DNA of 64,000 nucleotides, from positions 62,001 through 126,000 of the forward strand of contig CAVXLZ010000002.1 of the NCBI GenBank assembly GCA_963762825.1. Reading direction: 5' to 3'. Within the stretch, counting starts at the first letter, position 1. Each line of letters opens with the position of its first letter. The stretch is from Miltoncostaea sp963762825 (GTDB taxonomy: Bacteria > Actinomycetota > Thermoleophilia > Miltoncostaeales > Miltoncostaeaceae). The translations under genes were made by a program, and so were the position numbers. The notes beneath the pieces were generated by a model. It saw only the letters and a list, made by a program, of their open reading frames with translations, had not been told where the DNA came from and made no database searches. This document shows positions 15,802 through 23,811 of this stretch, in pieces.

Positions 15802-16962
15802 TCAGCGCAGGTAGAGAGCGCGCGCCTCGTCGACCACGCGATCACCCTCCACGTCGGCGCGCATCCTCTCCTCCGCCGGAGCCTCCGGCTCGGGATCGTC
15901 CGACATGTGGCGCGGCAGCGGAACGCCCAGCATCTGCTCACCGGGCCTCCACCACTGCTCGGGGATCTCGTCGTCGAGCTCGACGCCGAGCATCTCCGCG
16001 AAGAGCATCGTCCAGGCGCGCGGGACCACCTGGAAGGTGTAGCCGCCGCCGCCGAGGGCGACCCACCGCCCGGCGGCCGACGAGCGCGCGAGATCGTGGA
16101 GCACGCGGTACGCCTGCGGGAACGTCGGCATGGTGACCTGAAGGTGCGCCAGCGGATCGGCGTGGTGCGGGTCGGCACCGTCCTGGGTGACGATGACGTC
16201 GGGCTCGAACGCCTGCACCGCCGGGGCGATCACGTCCTCGATCGCCCGCATGTACGGGCGATCGCCGGCGTAGGGCGGCAGCGGGATATTGACGGCCGTT
16301 CCCTCCGCGGCGCCCACCCCGCGCTCAGCGAAGCCCCCTGTGCCCGGGAAGAGGTACCGGCCGGTCTCGTGAACCGAGCACGTCAGCACCCGAGGATCCT
16401 CGAAGAAGATCCACTGGGTCCCATCGCCATGGTGCACGTCGATGTCGATGTAGGCGACACGCTCGGCGCCGGCGTCGAGGAGCGCCTGGATCGCGACGGC
16501 CGTGTCGTTGTAGATGCAGAAGCCCGCCGCCCGATTGGCCATCGCATGGTGCAGCCCCCCGCCCGCGACGAAGGCCTGGCCGACGCGCCCCTCCCAGACG
16601 GCCATCGCCCCGGCCAGCGATGCGCCGCAGATCGCCGCGGCGGCCTCGTGCATCCCGGCGAAGGCGGGGGTATCGCCCCCTGCGGCAAGGCCCCACTGGC
16701 TCGCCTCCCACGCCGATGCGAGCAACGGGTTCGCGCTGTAGCGCCGCACGGCCGCCACGTAGGCCGGCGTGTGGACCCTCTCGATGCTCTCGTCCGGGGC
16801 CGGGTGTGGCGTGATCCTCTCGACGTCGGGGTGCTCGAGGAGGCCGTACGCGCGGATCAGGTCCACCGCGAGCTGCCGCCGCAGCGGCGTCATCGGGTGA
16901 TCGTCGCCGAGGTTGTACGAGGGCCCACCCTCGACGTGGACGAAAGCGGTGCGGGTCACCAC
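15802..16962 (-). CDS. acuC: histone-deacetylase-family protein, AcuC-like
   Basis: Zinc-dependent deacetylase of the arginase/deacetylase fold; AcuC in Bacillus deacetylates acetyl-CoA synthetase and so regulates acetate use. In the 386-residue protein the conserved elements are GGGLHHAMANRAAGFCIYND, AYIDIDVHHGDGTQWIF, VTQDGADPHHADPLAHL and a GGGGY loop. They supply the catalytic His pair, the zinc ligands (Asp, His, Asp) and the transition-state Tyr. Starts with GTG at 16962; a second GTG follows directly. The gene sits 35 bases after the YciI-like gene and is probably in the same transcript as nadE. A link to acetate made by the phosphoketolase-AckA pair is an inference. Confidence 0.88.
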   Translation of the reverse strand: MVTRTAFVHVEGGPSYNLGDDHPMTPLRRQLAVDLIRAYGLLEHPDVERITPHPAPDESIERVHTPAYVAAVRRYSANPLLASAWEASQWGLAAGGDTPAFAGMHEAAAAICGASLAGAMAVWEGRVGQAFVAGGGLHHAMANRAAGFCIYNDTAVAIQALLDAGAERVAYIDIDVHHGDGTQWIFFEDPRVLTCSVHETGRYLFPGTGGFAERGVGAAEGTAVNIPLPPYAGDRPYMRAIEDVIAPAVQAFEPDVIVTQDGADPHHADPLAHLQVTMPTFPQAYRVLHDLARSSAAGRWVALGGGGYTFQVVPRAWTMLFAEMLGVELDDEIPEQWWRPGEQMLGVPLPRHMSDDPEPEAPAEERMRADVEGDRVVDEARALYLR

Positions 16963-16997
16963 GCCAAACTATCCGACGAACGGACCGGAGAGGGGAT

Positions 16998-17288
16998 TCA
17001 CACGCTCGATCGCACCACATTCCACGACAGGACGCGACGGGCCCTCACCAGGCCGGCGGCGACGTAGGGGTCGCCGGCCGCGAAGCGCTCGATCTCGGCG
17101 GCGCCCACCGGGCCGAAGAGGAACATCCCACCGCTCGGTGGATCGCCGACGGCGCCCGCCATCAGCATCGCGCCCGATGCCACCCACTCGTCGATGTGGG
17201 CGAGATGCGCCTCGCGATGGGGCGCCCGCCGCTCGAGGATGTCCTCGACGTAGTCGTAGACCAGCACCTCGTGGCGTCCGTCCGGCAT
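16998..17288 (-). CDS. YciI-family protein
   Basis: A 96-residue single-domain protein of the YciI/YCGL alpha-beta barrel family. It begins HEVLVYDYVEDILERRAP, has the His/Asp-containing REAHLAHIDEWVASGAMLMAG, then DPYVAAGLVRARRVLSWNVV. In characterised members a His-Asp pair is thought to act as an acid-base or dehydrochlorination site; the substrate here is unknown. The ATG at 17288 lies 7 bases after the protease stop codon. Confidence 0.85.
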   Translation of the reverse strand: MPDGRHEVLVYDYVEDILERRAPHREAHLAHIDEWVASGAMLMAGAVGDPPSGGMFLFGPVGAAEIERFAAGDPYVAAGLVRARRVLSWNVVRSSV

Positions 17289-17295
17289 CGGTGGT

Positions 17296-19029
17296 TCAGC
17301 GCTGGCGGATCAGCCGGAGTGTGTACGCCCCGCCGCCGCGCCGGGCGAAGACGTCGAAGTAGTGCACGCCCGAGCGGCGCGCCCGGTAGGCGATCACCGC
17401 ACGCTTGCGGGCTCCCGCGCGGAAGTCGATGAGATGGCGCTCCAGATTGCCGTTCTCGGTGCCGACCGTCCGCGTGCCGGGATCCCAGAGGTAGAGGTCG
17501 AGCCGCGGCGCCTTGTGGGTGAGGACGGCGCGTATCCGCTCCCCCCGCCGCAGGCGGACGGCGTAGACGTCCTCGGGATCCTCGTACTGGTCGGCGGTCG
17601 CCTTGCTCACCCTCGAGCGCCCGACCGCCGCCAGCCGAAGGCTGCCGGAGAGCCACTTGACGTCGTCGTTGACCTCGTCGAGGTCGTCGGTCGGCCCCGG
17701 CAGGGTCACCGCGGCTCGTGGGTTGACCACGCCGTGGCCGCTGACGTTGTCGCGGCCCTTGCGACCGGAGTCGGTCGCGGTGTTCTCGATCTGACGCATC
17801 ACCTGGTATGGGCTGAGAGCGTTCCCGTTCGCGGCCATCACGAGGGCCGCCACCCCGGCGACGTACGGAGCCGCCATCGAGGTCCCGTCCTTGAGGGCGT
17901 AGCCGGGGGCCACGACGCGCTCCTGCACACGCCGCGGCACGCTCGAGAGGACGTTGACGCCGGGGGCGATGACGTTGACGGTGCGGTTGTGGTTCGAGAA
18001 GGTCGCCGCCGAGAACGGGCGCGGGCAGTCGAAGGTCACGATCGCATCGCACTGCGCGCCCACCCCGAGCACCCGCCGGTATCCGGCGGGGTAGTTCAGC
18101 GCGTTGACGTCCTGGCCCTGGTTGCCGACCGATGCCACCACCAGGGCGCCGCGGGATGACGCCCACAGAACCGTGTCCTGGAACGCCCTCGAGAACCCCG
18201 GCCCGCCCGCCGAGATGTTGATGACCTTCGCCCCCTTGCGGACGGCATGGCGGATGCCGCGCATCATCGTCTCGTCGGTGCTGCTCCCGGCTCGGTCGGC
18301 GATCTGGACGGGGATGATCGGCGCCGTACCGGCCGCCGCGGGCGCCACGCCGACGATCCCGACCCCGTTGGCGGGGGCGGCGGCGATTCCGGCCACATGG
18401 GTGCCATGGCCCGATGCCCCGTGATCCGAGGCGTCGCCGTCGTTGCGCAGGGTGCTCCGGGGCGCGGTGAGCGGGCTGGCCGGACCGCCCCACTCCTCGT
18501 GCGTGTGGTCAACCCCGCTGTCGAGGATCGCGATCGGAGGACGTGCCCCCGTGACGGTCAGATCGGGGCCCCACGAGGACCCGCCGAGAAGGCCCCACTG
18601 CGAGGCGACCGTGAAGAAGTGGTCCGCGATGACCGGGGCGGTACCCGGGGGGGTGGGCGGCGGAGGCCGCACGGCGCTCTCACGCGCGAGCGACCACGAC
18701 GCGCCGGACACGTCGACCCGGGAGAGCGCCCTCTCGCGGGCGGAGGCGGGAGCCTTCGCCACCAGACTCCACACCCCGGCCTCGGGAACGACCGGGGAGA
18801 GCGCGCCGAGGCCGGCGAGCCGCGCCGCCGCGACCGCGCGGGTGGGCGTGTCGGCGAAGGTGACCAGCAGGCGGGGCACGCCCGGCGAGGAGCGCGCGAA
18901 CTCGACCCTCGCGCCGGAGCCCCCCGCCTCGGAGGGAAGGGCCGGCTTGGCCGGTCCGGCGGCGGCCGAGGCGACCGCGCACAGGGAGATGGCTCCGGCG
19001 AGGGCGACCGAGCGGATCGTGACGGTCAT
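17296..19029 (-). CDS. secreted subtilisin-like (S8) serine protease
   Basis: A 577-residue exported protease. The signal peptide is VALAGAISLCAVASAAAG (about residues 8-25). A pro-region with LLVTFADTPTRAVAAARLAG resembles the S8 inhibitor propeptide. The catalytic triad is visible as AILDSGVDH (Asp), SGHGTHVAGI (His) and DGTSMAAPYVAG (Ser), with the oxyanion Asn in SVGNQGQDVN. The C-terminal 130 residues (from about DDVKWLSGSL) look like a pre-peptidase C-terminal beta-sandwich. ATG at 19029 with AGGAGG-like bases (gacctcctc on the plus strand) is near but not well placed. Follows nadE by 9 bases. Confidence 0.93.
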   Translation of the reverse strand: MTVTIRSVALAGAISLCAVASAAAGPAKPALPSEAGGSGARVEFARSSPGVPRLLVTFADTPTRAVAAARLAGLGALSPVVPEAGVWSLVAKAPASARERALSRVDVSGASWSLARESAVRPPPPTPPGTAPVIADHFFTVASQWGLLGGSSWGPDLTVTGARPPIAILDSGVDHTHEEWGGPASPLTAPRSTLRNDGDASDHGASGHGTHVAGIAAAPANGVGIVGVAPAAAGTAPIIPVQIADRAGSSTDETMMRGIRHAVRKGAKVINISAGGPGFSRAFQDTVLWASSRGALVVASVGNQGQDVNALNYPAGYRRVLGVGAQCDAIVTFDCPRPFSAATFSNHNRTVNVIAPGVNVLSSVPRRVQERVVAPGYALKDGTSMAAPYVAGVAALVMAANGNALSPYQVMRQIENTATDSGRKGRDNVSGHGVVNPRAAVTLPGPTDDLDEVNDDVKWLSGSLRLAAVGRSRVSKATADQYEDPEDVYAVRLRRGERIRAVLTHKAPRLDLYLWDPGTRTVGTENGNLERHLIDFRAGARKRAVIAYRARRSGVHYFDVFARRGGGAYTLRLIRQR

Positions 19030-19038
19030 GAGGAGGTC

Positions 19039-20793
19039 TCAGACATGGCGGCTCGTTATCGGCATCCGACGATCGCGCCCGAACGCCCTCGGTGTGATCT
19101 TGATGCCGACCGGCCCCTGGCGGCGCTTGTACTCGGCACGGTCGACCATACGGATCACCTCGGCGACGGTCCCCGCGGAGTGCCCCTGCTCGACGAGCTG
19201 GCCCGGATCGAGGCCCCGCTCGATGTATCCCTCGAGGATCGCATCCAACACGTCATACGGGGGAAGGCTGTCCGTGTCGAGTTGTCCGGGCCGCAACTCG
19301 GCCGTCGGAGGCCGGGCGATCGTCTCCTCGGGGATCACCTCGTGCCCCTCGGAGGCGTTGCGCCAGCGGCAGAGCCGGTACACCCACGTCTTCGAGAGGT
19401 CCCGCAACGGCGCGAATCCGCCGACCATGTCGCCGTAGAGCGTGCTGTAGCCGACCGACATCTCGCTCTTGTTGCCCGTGGCCAACACGAGGGGGCCGAG
19501 CTTGTTCGAGAGCGCCATCAGCAGGGTGCCGCGCGCGCGGGCCTGCAGATTCTCCTCGGTGATGTCCGGGGCGCGTCCGGCCAAGGGCTCCGCGAGCGCC
19601 TCCTCGAACGCGTCCACCACGCCCGAGATCGGGATGGCGATGAGATCGATGCCGAGGCACTCGGCGAGGGCCCGGGCCCCCGCGAGGCTGACCGGGGACG
19701 AGTGGGCCGAGGGCAGCGCCACGCCGGTCACGCGAGCCGCCCCCAGGGCGTCGGCCGCAAGGGCCGCCGTGAGCGCCGAGTCGATCCCGCCCGAGACGCC
19801 GACCAGCACCCCGGGAAAGCCGTTCTTGTCAACGTAGTCGCGGATGCCGAGGCGCAGGGCCCCCCACACTTCGGCCTCCTGGCTGAGGGCCTCCACCCGG
19901 GAGACTTCGACCACGGGAGCAACGGCAGGAGCCCTCACAACGATCGGGACGCGCTGTAGAGGCGACGCGCCGGGCAGACGGCGGGAGAGCGGCTCGCTCA
20001 GACGGCGGCGCGCCGACAGCGCGGGGTCGATGTCCGCGACGAGCAGGTGCTCGGCGAACTGGGGAGCGCGCGCCACGAGCTCACCCGCCGCGTCGAAGAC
20101 GGCCGAGCGGCCGTCGAACACGAGCTCGTCCTGACCGCCGACCTGATTGCAGAAGGCGAGCGCGGCCGCGCAGTCGTCGGCCCGGGTCGCCAGCATCGCC
20201 TCGCGCCGGTTCCCCTTGCCGCGATGGAAGGGGGAGGCCGAGAGACAGCAGATCAGATCGACGTGGGCCGCCGCGAGGTCGGACGCGACGGGGCTCGGGT
20301 ACCAGATGTCCTCGCACACGGCGACCCCGATGCGGGCTCCCCCTGCTTCGAGGACCATCGCGGAGTCGCCGGCCCGGAAGTAGCGGGCCTCGTCGAAGAC
20401 GCCGTAGTTGGGCAGGAAGCGCTTGTGGTAGACGGCCTGCACGCACCCGTCGGCGACGACGGCCGCCGCATTGTGGCAGTCGCCGTTCCACTCGGGGAAG
20501 CCGATCAGGGCGAGCCCGGTCGTGACGGTGGCGGCGATCCGGTCGAGCGCCCCTCGGGCTGCAGCGGCGAAGGCCGGTCGCAGCAGCAGGTCCTCGGGCG
20601 GATAGCCCGTGATCGCGAGCTCCGGGACGAGCGTGACCTCCGCGCCCGCGTCTGCGGCCTCCGAGAGCGCAGCCACGATCCGGTCGGCGTTGCCGTCGAT
20701 ATCGCCGACGACCGTGTTCAGCTGTGCCAGCGCGACTCTGATGGGCGTGGGATCTCCGGTGTTCCGGCCGACCCCGCCGACGTGCGCGGACAC
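19039..20793 (-). CDS. nadE: glutamine-dependent NAD+ synthetase
   Basis: Makes NAD from nicotinic acid adenine dinucleotide, ATP and ammonia released from glutamine. The N-terminal nitrilase-type amidase domain (about 1-270) has the triad elements LVPELAITGYPPEDLLL (Glu), YHKRFLPNYGVFDEARYF (Lys) and VAVCEDIW (Cys). The C-terminal synthetase domain starts VGVSGGIDSALTAALAADAL (P-loop) and contains ARARGTLLMALSNKLGPLVL and GNKSEMSVGY. I chose the GTG at 20793, 21 residues before the first strand; the frame extends to 21192 but that part is antisense to the zinc ribbon gene. 584 residues is normal. First gene of the nadE-protease-YciI-AcuC-ABC run. Confidence 0.93.
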   Translation of the reverse strand: MSAHVGGVGRNTGDPTPIRVALAQLNTVVGDIDGNADRIVAALSEAADAGAEVTLVPELAITGYPPEDLLLRPAFAAAARGALDRIAATVTTGLALIGFPEWNGDCHNAAAVVADGCVQAVYHKRFLPNYGVFDEARYFRAGDSAMVLEAGGARIGVAVCEDIWYPSPVASDLAAAHVDLICCLSASPFHRGKGNRREAMLATRADDCAAALAFCNQVGGQDELVFDGRSAVFDAAGELVARAPQFAEHLLVADIDPALSARRRLSEPLSRRLPGASPLQRVPIVVRAPAVAPVVEVSRVEALSQEAEVWGALRLGIRDYVDKNGFPGVLVGVSGGIDSALTAALAADALGAARVTGVALPSAHSSPVSLAGARALAECLGIDLIAIPISGVVDAFEEALAEPLAGRAPDITEENLQARARGTLLMALSNKLGPLVLATGNKSEMSVGYSTLYGDMVGGFAPLRDLSKTWVYRLCRWRNASEGHEVIPEETIARPPTAELRPGQLDTDSLPPYDVLDAILEGYIERGLDPGQLVEQGHSAGTVAEVIRMVDRAEYKRRQGPVGIKITPRAFGRDRRMPITSRHV

Positions 20794-20882
20794 CGGAGAG
20801 GTAGGATCATGTCTGACCAACGATACGCCTCGCGGGCGCGCGCGCGAGTGCCACCCGCCACGGCGCCGAATGGGGAGTTCGC

Positions 20883-21272
20883 ATGGGAAGTCTGCCACCT
20901 CAGCGGCGACAGTCGGGTGGCCCCGGTGGACGGGCCGCTCAGGGAAACCTGAGCCCGCGCGAAGGAAGCGAGGACGCCGAACGGCGCCTCGGCAGGCCGT
21001 GTTTCCACGCCGGCCAGAAGGTGCTCGGAACCTACGCCTGCGTCGCGTGTCAGTTCCAGATCCGCAATCGTGGGACCCTGCCGACATGCCCTGACTGCGG
21101 AGAGCTGGTCTGGGCGTACATGGAGGAGGGCCCCCGTCCGGTCCCCGAGGGCGAAGAGCCCGAAGCCGCGGCGCCCGCACCCGCGACGGCACCCACCGCG
21201 ACCGTCACGGAGGGCGTTCCCCTCCAGGCGCCCGGAGTCAGCGTGCAGGACGGCGTCAAGCTCCAGCCCTGA
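20883..21272 (+). CDS. zinc-ribbon protein
   Basis: A 129-residue protein. The centre is a zinc ribbon: ACVACQFQIRNRGTLPTC with PDCGE, giving two Cys pairs 15 residues apart. Flanks are charged and low in complexity, and the last 50 residues are rich in Pro and Ala. The ATG at 20883 has a very good ribosome site (GGGGAG five bases before it), which supports this start and the gene itself. Overlapping frames on the other strand are nadE upstream sequence. Role unknown; possibly nucleic-acid or protein binding. Confidence 0.72.
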   Translation: MGSLPPQRRQSGGPGGRAAQGNLSPREGSEDAERRLGRPCFHAGQKVLGTYACVACQFQIRNRGTLPTCPDCGELVWAYMEEGPRPVPEGEEPEAAAPAPATAPTATVTEGVPLQAPGVSVQDGVKLQP

Positions 21273-21416
21273 GCGCCGGCCCGCCTCACAGTTCCCGAAC
21301 AGAGTGACGCAAACCTCTTACTCAACCACCGTCGGTACCACATTCGAGCGATGCACGATGTCTCCGACCACGGCGGGGCCCACATGGGATCCCGCCACCT
21401 TGTCGGAGGTGGAGTG

Positions 21417-21959
21417 ATGCGTCGCGCGTTGATGGTCGCAGTCGCACTGATGCTCGTCGTCCCGGTGTCCGTCCAGGCCACGGATCTCCGCGCGAAGCGC
21501 GGTGACCGGGTGCCCTCGGCGCAGCTCCAGGCGGCCGGGAGCGGTGTGATGACGATCGTCGGGCGGATGGTGGTGAACGGGACGATCCCCGAGGTGGGAT
21601 CGCTGGTGGTGATCGATCGCGCAGGCGACGCCCGGGTGCACCTGGCCGGAGAGTCTCTGCGGTTCTCGCGCAAGCGGGTCCGGGTGCGCCGGGCGTCGGG
21701 GATCCTGTTCGTGACCGGGTCGAAGGTCTCGGTCCAGATCCTCGGGGTCGATCTCAAGTTCTCGGTCGCCGGCCACGGTCGCGCGCGACTCCGCGGATAC
21801 GGCACGTACCAGCTCAACTCCCGGCCGGAGAAGAGATGGTCGCGCTCCTGGATCCGTGTCGCCCCCTCCTCCGCAGAGCGAAGGAGATTCCAGACATGCG
21901 ACGACTTGTCCTCATCGGCGGCGCCGCCGCGCTCATCGCCCTGCCGGCGACCGGTCTAG
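21417..21959 (+). CDS. exported beta-rich protein of unknown function (first of a pair)
   Basis: Function not recognised. A 180-residue product with a clear signal peptide (MRRALMVAVALMLVVPVSVQA). It is followed by strand-forming sequence with alternating Gly and short hydrophobic runs (GVMTIVGRMVVNG, VDLKFSVAGHGRARLRGYG). The ATG at 21417 has a strong GGAGGTGGAG ribosome site. The last 21 residues overlap the next gene out of frame by 64 bases, which is unusual and may mean the natural stop was lost. The same GxG/beta style continues in the next gene, so the two are probably related and act together outside the cell. Confidence 0.65.
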   Translation: MRRALMVAVALMLVVPVSVQATDLRAKRGDRVPSAQLQAAGSGVMTIVGRMVVNGTIPEVGSLVVIDRAGDARVHLAGESLRFSRKRVRVRRASGILFVTGSKVSVQILGVDLKFSVAGHGRARLRGYGTYQLNSRPEKRWSRSWIRVAPSSAERRRFQTCDDLSSSAAPPRSSPCRRPV

Positions 21960-23002
21960 CCGGGAGCGCCACAGAGCCGGTCGTCGAGAACGACCCCACG
22001 GCCGAGAGCCCGTCGGGAGGGTCGACGACCACCACGGACAAGGCCCTCCACGTCGATGGACGCGGCGCCTTCCGCTATGAGGGATCGGGCGGGATGGTCC
22101 TCACGGGTCGCGGAGTGGTTCGCGTGGTGGACCTGTCAACCGGCAAGGACCTCACCTCGACGCCCGGCGGCTTCGGGAAGACGCGGGCCTCGGACGACGG
22201 CCTGACCACCCGCTACAGGGGCGAGGGCACACTGACCCTCGACGGCTCCTCCTACCGGGTGACGACCCGCGGCACGTTCGTCTCCGATGTCAACCCCACC
22301 GCGACCCACCCGGCCGCGGGCACCGCCAGAGTGGCCGGGCGGGGAGAGGCGATCCTGAAGGGCGGGGTTCCGGTGCCCTTCTGGGCAAGCCAGCGGATAC
22401 TGCTGACGACCGGTCCGATGTCCGTCGACCTGGCCGGGCGCGGCAACCGCGAATGGTGGGGCAAGAAGCCGCGCGCGAAGAGCAAGCGCCTCCAGGCGCG
22501 GCGGGTCGTGGTGCGGCGCGTGGTCACCACGAAGCGGATCGAGAACGGCCGCACGGTGAGCAAGCGCCGGGTCGTCTCGGTCACGCGCTGGTGGCGCTGG
22601 GACAAGCGCTCCAACGGAGCGACGTGGCGCCTCAACGGACCGGCCGCGGGGACGGTGGACATCACCACGCTGAGCGGCCGCGTGCGGGTCTGGGACCGCT
22701 CGTCCGCCAATGACCTCGCCGTGGCCGTCCCGGACGGCACGGCCACGAGGACCCTCGCCGACGGCTCGGTGGTCTACTCGGGCCTGAAGGCGGCCGCGGT
22801 GAAGATCAGCGGCTCGGGCTTCCGCATGAAGGTCCGCGCGACCGACGTCGAGGGCTCCTTCACGCCGACCGAGGGCAGCCTGGCCCGCAGCTTCGTGCGC
22901 GGCAAGGGCACCTTCGCCGCCGGTGCCGCGACCGAGGTCTCCCCCGGCCGCCGCGGCGGGGTGCGGGTGCTCCTGCAGCCGACGACCGCCACACCGAAGT
23001 GA
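21896..23002 (+). CDS. exported beta-rich repeat protein of unknown function (second of a pair)
   Basis: Function not recognised. 368 residues with signal peptide MRRLVLIGGAAALIALPATGLA. The mature part holds at least three copies of a loose unit of the form GxG..x(5-8)..G-R/K-G, for example VDGRGAFRYEGSGGMVLTGRG, VAGRGEAILKGG and ISGSGFRMKVRATDVEGSF. A very basic insert (about residues 190-235) is rich in Arg and Val. The ATG at 21896 follows GAAGGAGA. It lies directly upstream of a response regulator-kinase pair, so a sensing or cell-surface role is possible but unproven. Confidence 0.68.
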   Translation: MRRLVLIGGAAALIALPATGLAGSATEPVVENDPTAESPSGGSTTTTDKALHVDGRGAFRYEGSGGMVLTGRGVVRVVDLSTGKDLTSTPGGFGKTRASDDGLTTRYRGEGTLTLDGSSYRVTTRGTFVSDVNPTATHPAAGTARVAGRGEAILKGGVPVPFWASQRILLTTGPMSVDLAGRGNREWWGKKPRAKSKRLQARRVVVRRVVTTKRIENGRTVSKRRVVSVTRWWRWDKRSNGATWRLNGPAAGTVDITTLSGRVRVWDRSSANDLAVAVPDGTATRTLADGSVVYSGLKAAAVKISGSGFRMKVRATDVEGSFTPTEGSLARSFVRGKGTFAAGAATEVSPGRRGGVRVLLQPTTATPK

Positions 23003-23106
23003 GCCTCTCCCCCGTCCCGTCGCCGCGCCACGTGGGCACGACGGGACGGGGGCGGGACGCCCCGGTGGTGGACCGCGCCGCCGCGCGCGACTACCATCGG
23101 TCGCCG

Positions 23107-23811
23107 ATGGCCCCACCGGACGATCGCCAGCGAGTCCTGATCGTCGAGGACGAGCCCAACATCGCATCCTTCGCCCGGATGTACCTCGAGGCGGCCGGGT
23201 TCCAGGTGACCGTCGCCGAGCGCGGTGACGACGGGCTGAGGCTCGCCGAGGCGGAGCCCTTCCACCTCGTGATCCTCGACCTGATGCTCCCGGGCCTCGA
23301 CGGCTACGAGATCACCAAGCGCCTGCGCCAGGAGGGCCAGACCCCGATCATCATGCTCACCGCGCGCGACGACGCCGTGGACAAGGTGGTGGGGCTCGAG
23401 TTGGGCGCCGACGACTACATCACCAAGCCCTTCAACCCGCGCGAGCTGGTGGCCCGCGTACGCGCGGTGCTGAGACGCGGGGAGGGCCGACCGCGCAGCT
23501 CCACCGCCCCCGAGGCGGTCACCATCGAGACCGGCCCGCTGCGCATCGAGGTCGGCGGGCGCGAGGTGTTCGTGGACGGCGAGGGGGTGCAGCTCACCCC
23601 GAAGGAGTTCGATCTCCTGGTCACCCTCATCGAGAGCCGCGGGCTGGTGCTCACCCGCGAGCAGTTGCTCGAGCGGGTCTGGGGCTTCACCTTTCTCGGG
23701 GACAGCCGCACCATCGACGTCCACGTCCGTCAGCTACGCCGCAAGCTCGGCGACGCCTGTCCGATCCAGACCGTATGGGGAACCGGGTACAAGGTCCCCG
23801 CGAAGCGGTGA
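23107..23811 (+). CDS. OmpR/PhoB-family response regulator
   Basis: A 234-residue two-component regulator. The receiver domain begins VLIVEDEP and has the phospho-acceptor Asp at about residue 58 in VILDLMLPGLDG, the switch Thr in MLTARDD and the Lys in YITKPFNP. The C-terminal winged helix (about 135-234) has LTPKEFDLLVTL, LLERVWGF and TIDVHVRQLRRKLG, as in PhoB. I chose the ATG at 23107, ten residues before the first strand. The kinase gene overlaps its stop codon, which makes them a pair. Confidence 0.95.
   Translation: MAPPDDRQRVLIVEDEPNIASFARMYLEAAGFQVTVAERGDDGLRLAEAEPFHLVILDLMLPGLDGYEITKRLRQEGQTPIIMLTARDDAVDKVVGLELGADDYITKPFNPRELVARVRAVLRRGEGRPRSSTAPEAVTIETGPLRIEVGGREVFVDGEGVQLTPKEFDLLVTLIESRGLVLTREQLLERVWGFTFLGDSRTIDVHVRQLRRKLGDACPIQTVWGTGYKVPAKR

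Noticed and set aside
19052..19059. GCCGATAA on the minus strand before the S8 protease, like a sigma-28 -10
   Set aside because: It lies inside the nadE coding end and there is no TAAA 15-16 bases upstream; likely chance.
16998..21192. nadE start at the far end of its open frame (21192)
   Set aside because: The first 130 residues are antisense to the zinc-ribbon gene, which has a strong ribosome site; the GTG at 20793 gives the normal length.
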